Origin: Eublepharis macularius
Lineage: Eukaryota > Chordata > Lepidosauria > Squamata > Eublepharidae
NCBI RefSeq assembly: GCF_028583425.1
Contig: NC_072799.1
Span: forward strand, 87,344,217-87,408,216
Length of the DNA: 64,000 nucleotides
Reading direction: 5' to 3'
The notes under the pieces are model-generated. The model saw only the letters and a list, made by a program, of their open reading frames with translations. It was not told where the DNA came from and did not search any database. Shown in pieces: positions 10,701 through 22,700 of this stretch (position 1 is its first letter; the number at the start of each line of letters is the position of its first letter). The position numbers were made by a program, and so were the translations under genes.

Positions 10701-13700
10701 GACAGCAGGGAGGTGGTTGATGCCAGCAGCTGCTGACGGATCGGGGTCTTACTGGTCCTGTCCCCCTTTCCCCCTTGACAATTTCATGGTCCCTGTTTCT
10801 CCCTCTCCCTCTGTGGAACCACACCAATCCTTAGGGAACTTCTGTTATCTGTCCCATCCCATCCTTTCCACGAATGCAGGAACGTGGTTGGTTTCTGCCG
10901 GTGCCGCCTGAGCAACAGGGCCAGCTCAGCTGCGGTTGTGCAAAGACCACTGTGCAACACAGTGCCCCCCGTCCATGGCACCGGCTCTCCCCTCTGACCA
11001 GGGGGAATCGGTCCTGCCACGACTCACATCCTTTCTGCGAAGGCAGGATGGTGGGTCATCTTGGAGGCAGCCTCTGTTTCGACACTGGAGGGGCATCCAA
11101 TGCTCCATACATGTCCAGCTGGTGTGCTTTGTCCAGGCTGTACACCACACGAGGTGTGGACAACACTATTGGCCCCAATGCCATGAAATACCCCTTCTAG
11201 TGAACGTACGTCGGTGTCTGACCCTCCAGGTTGTGTGTTTCTGTGTTTGAGGCCTCCACATACACCAACTTGTCTTGCTGGAGGATTTTCTTAGCAGACT
11301 GTAGCTGGGTCATTTTGGACTGCGGTGGCCAACGACATCACCCACCTTCTATACCTTCCAGAAGGTACCCCCTGGGAGGCCTGGTGGGTGGGCACATGGG
11401 GGTGCTGCTGGTGAGCGGCCAGACCCCCCACCCCCAAGAGGGGAGGAGGCCCGCCACCACCTCCCCGAGCCTACCAGGCCTGGCAGCTGCAGTCATCAAT
11501 CACCTTACTGCGTGAGCGGATAAGTGTCCTCCCACCCGGATGCCTGGTGGGCAGGCACATGGGGGGTGCAGCCAGTGAGCAGCCAGACCCCCAGCTGTCA
11601 TGTATGTCTGTACCCCTCCATCCATCTCATGGTTCTAGGGAATGCCAATTATCAATACTGTGGTTTGATTTCATATTAACAACGTTATATGCATCACTTT
11701 GGTTTCTCTTCTTCCCTGCCTGAGAACACAGCTGTGCCATCTGTGTCTTTCTTTGAAGCCGGGCATTCCTCTGAAGCTCACCCAAATGACCTTGTATGTC
11801 TGAAATGTTAATGTTCCTTTCTATCTTGTCTAGCTGATGTAAAGCAAAAGTTTCCCAGACTTTTCCCGCTCGAAACTGTGGGTTAGGGAGCAGGGAAGTG
11901 TTTGAGTATTTTAGATTTGTACTTCCTTCAAGCCCCTATTCCTTTCAAGGAAGTTGTACTGCTTAGATGCACCCTTGCTTCTAAGTAAACGTATGGACCT
12001 GTGCATATGGAAAAGATCTGATTTCTGAATAAACAGTCATTTAACCAAAGACCTGTGTCTTGCTGTAAAGATCCAGGGATCTCTCTGCCATATCCTGTCA
12101 TCCATAACCTGACATATTGAAAGGAATATTCCTTTTCTTCTGTACCTGTAACCTCTGGAGAATGTCTACCGGATTCCAGCCGTTGGAGCCAGCCCCAGAA
12201 TTAACAGCGCCAGGAGACCCCACTTCCCACCCAGTCCTGCATCTGGGATCAGGAGCAGATGCTGGAAGAACTCCGACAGAACTGGGGGTGATCCCCAGGA
12301 GAGGGGTCACCCATCTTACATGGACTACTTTACCAACTCTCAGGCAACGGGCACCCAGGAACCAGGAGAAAAAGAGAGGCAGTTTGGACACTGCCTGAGT
12401 GAGATGGGAGCACCGGACATCTCCATGGCTTCACAATTGACCTCCATCCCGGTGAACGACCAGAGGATCGAGCCCATGGGAGACCTTTCCCTCGGAACAT
12501 CCCAGACCACTTCAGAGAGAGGAGTGGAAAATAGAGCCACAAGTGCATCAGATTTTGGTGGGATGATGAATTGGGACATTATGTAAACCTCCCCTTGAAG
12601 AAGGAGAGTTATGTACTGTGGGGGTTGGAGCCCCCTCCGGATTTCCCTCCAGACAGAGGCACTGAGTTGTGAAGTGATTACCAGTGATGGAAAACCATTT
12701 CCCATGGGAGCTTGTTCCTCGCACAGGATTCCCCCGAGCCGATGGATGGGACAGAGTTGAAAGAAGAGGATCGTTTGGATTACCTCAATGAACAGTTCCA
12801 GGTGATGACCTGTTGGCGTTAACAGGACTCACCCGGGGTTGGATGAGGAGCGCAGTGGATGCCCAATGTACTCAAGCCTCGGCGGATTTACTAGTAATGG
12901 GGGACCCTGGATTACCCCCTGGAAATGCTGCAGAAGGCAGTGGATTTACAATTGACTCACTAAATCAGTGGGAAACGGGAGCTGCGGCTGGGCCAAGCAA
13001 CCAGGAATGGGGCCAGACGCCGCAGCTACCTACGCTACAGGAGGCGACAACACAATCGGTGTTGGGGGATGTACAAATGGGAGCCGTGGCTGGGCCACAC
13101 AACCAGGAATGGGGCCAGACGCTGCAGCTACCTACGCTACAGGAGGCGACAACACAATCGGTGTTGGAGGATGTACAAATACAGGAGGGCCCTGGATTAA
13201 CCCCTGGCAACTGGCAAAGTTCCCAGGATTATATGGGAAATGAGGGTACCTACACCCTGGATTGGAATGTGGCTGGGCCATCAGTCCCAGTTGGGGGCCA
13301 GACGCCGCAACCAAGAGAGGTGGGAGAAAGGTACCAGATCCTCGAAGCCCAAATGACAAGGAGGAGAAAAGAGCTGGAGCAAACCGCCCAGCTAGTGAAC
13401 GAAATGATGAACTTACCAATGGGATTCAGTGCACAGCTACTGCCAGAGGAGCAGGGGAGAGCTCCACAGATTGGACAAGAACAAGGAAGCGCAGAAGCGG
13501 GGGGAACGACCAATTTTAGTGACTCCAGAACATTTTATGGTAACTCAAGTAATTCTCCTCACTGCACAGTTTCCTATAGTTACAATGATGGGAGGATCCG
13601 TTCCACCCTACGCTGTAGTGATGGCCTCTAACATACCCTCTTGGGGAGAGGGAATGGGCCCAAGCCGGGACCCACAGCCTTTGACCATACCCCCGATCGT

Positions 13701-16700
13701 GAGAGGCGCAGGGGCACCAAGTTTTCCAACCACAGTATGGAGGGATACCACAGGCTGCTCCAATGGACTACAGAGCCTACCAGGTACCTTACGTGCCGCC
13801 AGAACACATTCAACCACCCCTCTTCAGAGCAGCCCCGATCCACCAGGCAGTGGGGCACCAGGGATCAGAAGCTCTTGCAACGGGGCTGCCACAAAGTTGG
13901 TGCAAATTGAAAGCCACATTTGATAGAAGCCCCCAAAACTTGGGATTTTTATAGTACAAGCTATGGAGTTTTTCCGGGACTGGGGGCATTTGTTTCCTTT
14001 GGAGCACAGTCAAGTAAACCACCTGGGATCTCAAATGGTAGGAGCGGCAGCCGAGTGGTATGTAACCCTGTACAACATGGAAGCACCTGAGTTGCAGGAC
14101 TTAAACGCTTTTGCAAATACGCTCTATGCTCAATTTGATGACCCATTAGAAGGGGAAAGAGCCAGAACACAGCTCAGAACCATCAAGCAGGGGTCCAGAG
14201 CCGTCAGAGAATACGCTGCTGAATTTAGACAACTAGTCACCAAAGTACCGGGCTATCATGAAGGAGTAAAATGGTCTAAATGCTGATCTACTAGACCGTG
14301 CGTTAATGCAAGATTATCCACAAACTTTGTTAGGGTGGATCCAACTAGCATGTGAGGTTGAAAATAGAACTCAAGTAGTGAAACTTGTGAGAATGCAACA
14401 ACAGGCAGGGTCAAGGAGACCCACCACTGCTGATAGGAGTTGCATCTCGCTGGGTTCGAAAGCCCCTACCTCAGTGCTTGGAAGAGAAGCATGATGGAGA
14501 CAAGGAGTGTCTAAATTGTGGGGGCGTAGGTTATTTTGCAGCACAATGCCCAGGAAAATCGACACAAAGGGGAAAGAGCCAAACCCACAGGGGACCCTAA
14601 ACCGCCGGGTCTGACCCGGGGTCTGAAACGTGGGAAACCAGAGGCCAGCTTGGATGCCGAGGAGGGTCTTGGATATACTGAGGAGCCCACACAAAAAGAA
14701 GCAAAGGAGGGTTCTACATCATCGTTGGGAAATGAGGCAGACCTGCCATAAAGAGGCCCCGCCAGCAGGTCCAAAAGGAATCTGAACCACCAAAGGTGAG
14801 AGAAAGAGGGGCCATATTGTTTATGCCCGTGACACTACTAAATCCGAAAAAAGGGACACCCACCCCCAAAAGGGACACCCGCCCCCAAGAGGGGAGGCGG
14901 CCCGCCACTGCCTCCCTAAGCCCACCAGGCCCAGCAGCCGCAGTCATCAACCACCTTGCTATGTGAGCGGATAAGTGGCGTCCCACCCAGAGGCCTGGCG
15001 GGCAGGCACATGGGGGGTGCTGCCAGTGAGCGGCCAGACCCCCCACCCCAAGAGGGGAGGTGGCCCACCACCATCTCCGTGAGCCTGCGAGGCCCAGCGA
15101 CTGCAGGCATCAACCACCTTGCTGCAGAAGTGGATACGTGTCCTCCGACCCAGAGGCCTGGCAGGCGGGCACATGGGGGGTGCCTCTGGCCAGTGGCCAG
15201 ACCCCTCACCCGAGAGGGGAGGCAGTCCACCTTCAGGTCCACCGCATAGGACCAAAGTGAACTGGAGAGGGTGGCTCCATTTGTATTGAATGGGAGTTTC
15301 CTGGGGGTGTTGAATTTGGGAATGTATAACTCCGAGATCCATACTGCAATCTTGACCAAACTTGGGTGATGGCTGGAGAACAGCCTGCTGCACATTCCCT
15401 GTGAATCTGGGCTCTCTAAGTGCTAAGGGGGCCACTCTGGTGCCGATGAACAACAAACACCAAACACGTTAGTTAATGGGGCATGTTCGTTTCTGTTCAT
15501 CTGTTCGTGTTTGTCGTCGGGAATGAACAACGAACAGCCTGTTCAGGGTTTTTCCCCCATTCGTGCCCATGTCTATCTACTGCACAGCAGAGAAGAGATG
15601 TTGTCCATGCCTGTCAGATTTTGCATAGAACAGAAAGCTTATTTGCACATTCAGAATAAGGTACACAATAGCATCATCCTAGGACTATAGAATTTGAGAA
15701 TATAGAGGAGGAAATCAAGCCACCCACATATCAAAAATGCCCATAGAAAACTAGCAAAAATTAGCATAACAAGCTAGCTCTACTCTCCCTTGTCTTATCC
15801 CTCAAGTGCTAGATTTCTATGAGTCTTAACAATAGAAATACTCAAATGATAAATCCTCTGCCTGCGGTTTGAAATAATACAGTCCAGGCCAAAGCTTTTC
15901 CTGAATGTATAGATTCACTACCATTCAAAGAGCATTTAATCAATTGCAAATCACCTGTAAATAACTGTGAACAAGAAGCCTATGTGTCTGAATCCAAATT
16001 GAAACCCCTTCTGTCCTATATGGAGTTTGGACACATTTTGCAACTTTTTTTTTGCCTTTCCACATTCTGAAAATAGGGAGCTCAGTCTTACTGTGTGGTC
16101 TTCAACCCATGGCTCAGGATCCTCAGGTTGGCCAACTTTCTTTTTGTTGCTTTTTAGAAGGAGCTGCTGCTGCTGCACATATTTAGATAACAAAAGTGCC
16201 ATATCCCTAGCCTCTTACAGTTGCCAACCTCCAGGTGGTAGATGGAGATCTCTCAGAATTACAACTGATTTCCAGGTGACAGAGATCACTTCCCCTGGAA
16301 AAAATGGCTGTTTTGGAATGGGCATTCTATGGCATTATACCTCACTGAGGTCCCTCATCAACCCAAACCCCACCCTCTCCAGGCTTCACCTTCATATTCC
16401 TGGGAATTCCCTATCCCAGAGTGACAACCCTCGTTTGCACTCAGCCAAGAAAGGTGAAGTGAGGTAACTCAGCAGCTGAGATTATTCTTGTTTAGCACAG
16501 ACAGCCCCTCCCTCTTCCTGTCATATGACTCTGTCACACAACTGAAGCCAGGTTACTTCCTGTTTTGTGCTTGCAATTCAGTGGGTCCCCTGCTACTGAC
16601 TAAGAGTGACAGCTGTGTCCCGGGTCTGGAAAAGTTGGTGATTTTTTTTTGTTTGCTTGTTGAACACCTCATCCACCTCCAGTGTCAGCTTCCATGCTGT

Positions 16701-19700
16701 GTCTATGAATATACAAAATGGTAAAGAGTCCAGTAGCACCTTTAAGACTAACCAACTTTATTGTAGTATAAGCTTTCGGGAGCCACAGCTCTCTTCATCA
16801 GATAGCAAAATAGTAAAGAGTCCAGTAGCACCTTTAAAACTAACCAACTTTATTGGTCAGTCTTACCAATTACAATAAAGTTGGTTAGTCTTAAAGGTGC
16901 TACTGAACTCTTTACTATTTTACATCTACAGATTAACATGGCTAACTCCTCTGGATCCATGAATATACACACACACTAGCATCTTTATCCGGTGTTTTAC
17001 ATTCCCTTGAGTAACAAGCACCATTCCTTTTTTTAAAAAAGAGATATTATTCTTCATAAATGATAAACATTTACACTCTGCTTGATCAATGGCCGCCGCA
17101 CAGGAGGGCTGATTTACGACATCCGTCCGGCCTGCCTGTTTCTTCACTCTGCACTTGTGATTTCGGTCTCGGCCTTGTTGTCATGGTTGCCCTTCGCTTT
17201 GGGCCCACAAAGGAACTCGCTATTATAAAAAGAAATGATTTTTCCTTCCCTGCCCTTTGGATACAGAAAAGTACCTTTGTTTCTGATCTCCAGTAATTGG
17301 AAATCATTCCTTTTTAGTGAAACCGTATGAAAGGATGAATCTGGAACAACTCAAAGAAGCTGAAGATGACTTTGATGAGGAGGACATGAAAGCTGTGGAA
17401 ATGTACAGGTATGCAAGACTGTGAGCACAGGGAGCTGCATTTTATGCTGTCCCGGAGTTTTTGTTTGGGTTGCCCCATGGGGCTTTGATCCTACAACATG
17501 TGGTGTTTGAGACAACTCTGTTCAAAGGAACCTGGGCCAGTGTGTTTTAGACTGCCCAAGTCCACTCCAGGCCTTTACACATTACTAGGTACCTTGGGGT
17601 GCTCAAGGGAACCTCTTTTCACGTGTCCCCCCCTCCAAATTCCCATGCAGTCACTTGTACAGTCACACTTCAGTTTGCTCCTTGTGAGTACATTCATACA
17701 TTAGATATCAGCCGCAAACTTTTCCCTCTCCCTTTCTTTCTTTGTGTATTCCTGTTTAAGTTTTAGAAATCTGAATAAGATTGTGTACTGATATATTGTT
17801 ATATATTGAATACAAGGTTATGATAAGATGGAAATGGTCAAATATTAATGCTGAGGTAGATTGCATGACGTATTTAGTTTGTGAAGGAAAACATGAAAAT
17901 ACACAGTAGCTGGAATAGTAAATGTATTCTTCACTTTAACATTGATTAACTCTGATTAAGATATGTTTTGTGTACTCTGTATTTTAATAATTCTTGTAGT
18001 GCAAAATCTTACTGTTTCTTTGACCCTGTATCTCCCCTTCTTCTTTCTGTACCCCTTTTATTCTGAAAATAATAATTTTTTAAAAATCACTCTGCATTCC
18101 TGTGCAGCATTCCATGCTTGCCAGGTTCTCCCGGGCGGGATTCAGCCACTGCTGGAGGCTCTCTGGTAGCCACACAGCAGCCATTTTAACTCCAGAGGCC
18201 TGAACATTTTTAATATCTCAAGCAGCCATATATATAAAACTGATATTAAAATGGCGGCGGCTGGGCTGACTGCTTACAGAAACAGCCCTGGGGGCATTAT
18301 TTGCCTTTAGGGCAGGGTGCACATGTAGCCCATCAGTACACATTTAGCTCCTAACAGGGAAAATGTGTTCTTCACACGTCAGATGTCTTGTGTAGAGAGA
18401 CTTTCTGTGTTATGACAGTATAAGGGCCATGCTAAACATTTTTCAGAACAGCCTGCAGATTCCACCCTTAACCTGTTTAGTTCATTTCAATTCATGAACA
18501 AGTGGCCTTATATTGAACCAGAAAATCTGTCCAACAAAGTCAACCCAGACAGGCAGCAGACATCCAGGGTTTCAAGCAGAGGTCTTCCCAGGGCTTTTCT
18601 TCTGGGAAAAGAGGCAGTGGAACTCAGTGGGTTGCCAGTACAGGGGGCAACTCTTGGTGGGAGGTGGTGCCCCTGGTACCACATGTGCACTTGCAAAGTG
18701 CGCACATGCTCCCAGGACCAATGATGTCATTTTGGGTCAGCTGGAACAAGGGGGAATTTTTAAATTGCCCTCGGCAAAAATGGTCACATGGCTGGTGGCC
18801 CCGCCCCCTTATCTCCAGACAGAGGGGAGTTTAGATTGCCCTCCGCGCTGCTCCAGCGGGGCCACCGGCCATGTGTCCATTTTCAAGAGGTTCCGGAACT
18901 CCATTCCACCACATTCCAGCTGAAAAAAATCCCTGGGTCTTCCACATCACCTACTACTCAGTCCTTTTAACTGCAGATACCAGGCACTGAAACTGGGACC
19001 TTCTGCATACCAAGCAAATGCTTTCCCACTGAGCTATGACCAATGAACTATAAAATGCTCATTTAAAATACTAATGCAGATTTATTGGGCCATTAGCTTT
19101 CCTGGTCCAAAGTCCACTTTATGAAGTGTATCCTCCTATTGGCAGATATTTATTTATAGGCCACCTTTCTCACTGAGACTCCAGGTGGATTATACAGTGT
19201 CAGTCAGTTGAAACATTCAATACACAAGACAACAGGGTACAAAGTGACACATGACATATTATATGATGTGGAAACTCTCCAATCGGAGCATACTTACAGC
19301 AACAGACAGTATACAGTACTAGATTCTACAGTTCCTATCCCCTTATCATTTCCTGAGAGCACCCATCCTATTACCTAGGCACACATTCTGACCATGACTC
19401 TGTTCCAGTCACATATAACCTGGTGGAATTCTCTGTATATAGAGACTTGGTCCTGGCAGGATCTACTATCTTTCCACTGCGCCGGCCAGACAGAGATGTT
19501 CCACCAGGCATATGGTGGTTGAGGTGAGCACCCCCTTCCCTCAACTGGCTTCCCACCAGAGGCGGATATGATCTCCTCTGGTCTGCTGACTATCAGGCAG
19601 CTTGCCACCCACCCCACAGGTCTTTGTACATAGCGGGATTGTGCAATAAGAATGCTGTGATGTTTTTATTGAAGTGTTTTAACTATTATGCTGCCAGTTT

Positions 19701-22700
19701 TATATGCCTGCTGTGATCTGCTCTGAGCCTGGTTTCCAGGGAGAGCAGCATACAAATGTAATAAAATAAAATAAAATGTCCTCCTGAACAATTCAGTTTT
19801 CCATAGTTTGCAGGAGCTTAGGAGAGTGGGAGCTTTCCTGACCTCTTCAGGCATGCAGTTCCATAAGGTGTGTGTGTGTGGGGGGTCACCACAGAGAATG
19901 CTCGTGTAGGTGTGTTCACTGCCCTTCCATAGAAAGTGGCACACCATGGGCTTCTTAATATAGAGAAAGAAATTGTAACTAGTGGGGTCAAGAAGGCTAT
20001 GAAATGTAAGATGTAATGTCTGTGACAGGCCATATGCTGGGGAGACATATAGCCCCTGTTCTTTACATTTTCTCTATCTTTCTCTATTCGTATCTACCAA
20101 CAGAAAATATATTTCATGCATCTGATGCTTATGAGTCAATATATCTGTTAGTCTTTAAGGGATTACAAAACTCTATTTGGTTGTAACACAGCTACCCTTC
20201 TGGAATGTATAAATACTTGCAATTATATAGAAACTGCTTTCTGGTCTTACCTTGTTAGGATTGCCGTAGGTGAGTGGCGCCATCTAGTGCTTTCATATTT
20301 TAACTCCATGCGTTCTTTGGTTTGTGAAACACGTGACTTTTACTTTGTACTTGTATTCCTTGTGATGTTTCAGTAGAAAACTGTGCAGTTATTTTAAATC
20401 TTTCCAATTTTACATATATCAATAACAGAACAACAGCAGTGGAAATAAAATACAAACAGTACTGTCAAAAATAGCTAGTGTGAGCATTTAAATTCCTCAG
20501 ATGAGGCTATATATATATAAAAAAAGAAGGCAGGAGAGAGAGAGAGAAAAGTTGTTTTTGGCACAATGAAGAAGCCCAAAGTCTGACTGTAGCCTGTAAC
20601 TTTTGGAAGACAAAGACCAGTAGGCATTGCAGACTTGATTGGATTCTTGGTGATAGCTGCAAATCAAATTTCCAGTTGCACCAGAGAATCCTTGAAAGAT
20701 GAAGCAAAAAAAAAAAAAATTCCAGTGTTTCAACAGGGCCCTCTTTAGTCCACTTAGAAACACACTGGTCCCTTGTAAGGCAAAGAGTGGCAGGAAAATG
20801 CCATCATCATGATATGCACTGAGCTGAATAATAGTTTTAGACAAGTGGGGAGACCCACAAGAACTTGAGGGGGGATCTCCTTTCCCCCTCCCTCGCCACA
20901 TCCTCTTCTCCTTCCCTGTTCATCATAGCTTCTTCCCCCTTCCTGCTTCCTTCTCTCCTTCCCACCCACCTTCGTTTGCTTCCCTGTCTTCACTCACCCC
21001 CGGCAGCTTCTCCCCTATGGCCCCATTACATGGTGCTGGCTGAGCAAGGCCTAGTTGCACAGTGGGGAACCTTTACTTCTCCTTGTATCCTCTTCCCCAG
21101 CTATTCCCCTGTTCCTGGCAGCCTCCATAAGCTCATCTTTCCCTATGTCCTTCTCGCCTTCAAACCTACTAAACAACTTATCTTTTATCTGTCCCCCATC
21201 TTCACCTATATTTATTAATCTACTTCATTTATATACTGATTTTCTCCACAATGGTGACCCAAAGTGGCTTTAATCATTTTCCTAGCCTCCATATTATCCT
21301 CACAACAAACCTGAGAGGTAGGATAGCCTGACAATGTGTGGCTGGATAAAAGTCACCCAATGAGCTTCCGCAGCAGAATGGCGATTTGAACCGGGGTTTC
21401 CCACATCCTACTTTGAAACTCTGACCATTACACTACACCGGCTTGGTGTGTGTGTGTGTGTGGGGGGGGTACTGCTGTTGAACAGTAGCAGGCAGCTAGA
21501 CCCCCATGAGTCATGCAAGTCATATGGTGTTAAGTCGCCCAGTGGTTGTTTCTGGGCCTGGCCTCAATGAGTCCTTTCTCAAAGGACAAACCAGCCCTGG
21601 AAGTAAAAGGCAGCCTCCTCCCTCTGCTTTTTACTGAGAGAAACCAAGCTTGGAATACTGGCTAAACTGTTAGGTTGCCTAGTAACAGCCACTGTGGGCA
21701 TCTGGTTAAAGCTACAAGTGCTCCTTTTATCATTTTGGGTTTTTTAAACCCCTCTCCCAATGAATTTTTTTAGATTTTTGATTTTTCTGCAAACTCAGGA
21801 GTGTAGGAAGATCTGTATCCTTAGATCAGGGCCACTAGGCTATTAGTATATAAGATGATTTACCAGGTAGAAAGTCTATAGAAGCCATACTAGGTAGGCT
21901 TACCTAGTGGGTGGGCATGTAAGTCAAGTCTTGTAAGAAGATCATTTTCCTCCAGTTTCAGAATCCCGTTCTCAGAAAGCTAAATTATTTTTTCCAATAG
22001 ACAAGATTGTAGGTTGGCCCAGTGTGTAGGGAGGAATTCAAAACAACAGCAAGGTATTACTTTATTTATCGGGAAAAGCCGAAATGAAGTTGAAATGTAG
22101 CATCAGTAAAAAAAAATAAAAGCCCTTTAAGCAAGCAATTCCTTAAGTGCATTTTGAGGCAGTACAGTCACATGAATAAATTATTCCACATAGTTTGTGT
22201 TTGGGGGGGGCAATCAGTGGGAGGGCTTCTAGTGTCCCTTCCCCACTGGCAGACCTCCTGATGACACCTGGGTTTTTTGGCCACTGTGTGACACAAAGTG
22301 TTGGACTGGATGTGCCATTGGCCTTATCCAGCATGGCTTCTCTTATGTTCTTATGTTCTTACATGTGTGTCAGAAGATTTTAACCTGCTTTTATTCCCCA
22401 TATTTGATAACATTCTTCTCCCCAAACCTCTGAGGAACTGATATGATCCATAGCCCTCCAGATACTTTCAGATTCTCTCTCTCAAGTTTTGTTAATGATA
22501 TATTATGTAAGGTATAAACACAAGATTTTTCTTAATCAGGAAACAACGCTTGAAAGAACTGAAATCTTTACAGAAGATACAAAAGTATGGAGAACTCAGA
22601 GAAATTTCTGGTGAGCAGTATGTCAAAGAAGTGACCAATGCCCCCAAAGATGTGTGGGTTGTCATTCATCTATACCAATCAAGGTAATTGTCAGAGTTTC

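Larger units (their letters stand above)
7640..11110 (+). repeat. degenerate long-unit tandem array (interrupted by a hAT at 8428-9850)
   Basis: A motif like atcctttccgcaaaggcagg followed by aaggtgggtgatgtcagc recurs near 7655, 7815, 7965, 8090, 8315, then 9965, 10090, 10260, 10485, 10695, 10860 and 11030, with C/T-rich spacers. Spacing is 110-220 bp. Units are diverged, and the array fills the place where the rest of a transposase would be expected. Confidence 0.75.
4808..15575 (+). mobile_element. 10.8-kb composite hAT transposon with nested insertions
   Basis: The left end TAGACATGGGCACGAA (4808-4823) is repeated exactly, inverted, at 15560-15575. Flanking octamers tccactgc (4800-4807) and tctactgc (15576-15583) match at 7 of 8 bases, the hallmark of a hAT insertion. 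TAG-type ends and 8-bp duplications are established hAT features. Contents in order: L2 insertion, TATA box, short tandem array, BED-finger transposase fragment, degenerate tandem array interrupted by a second hAT, minisatellite interrupted by a gypsy fossil, and a right subterminal region rich in gttcg/cgaac words. It lies wholly within PDCL2 intron 2. Confidence 0.85.

Noticed and set aside
12117-13631. Candidate host protein genes in the Gln/Gly-rich frames
   Set aside because: They lie between an LTR and capsid/zinc-knuckle-like sequence and are parts of a gypsy fossil.
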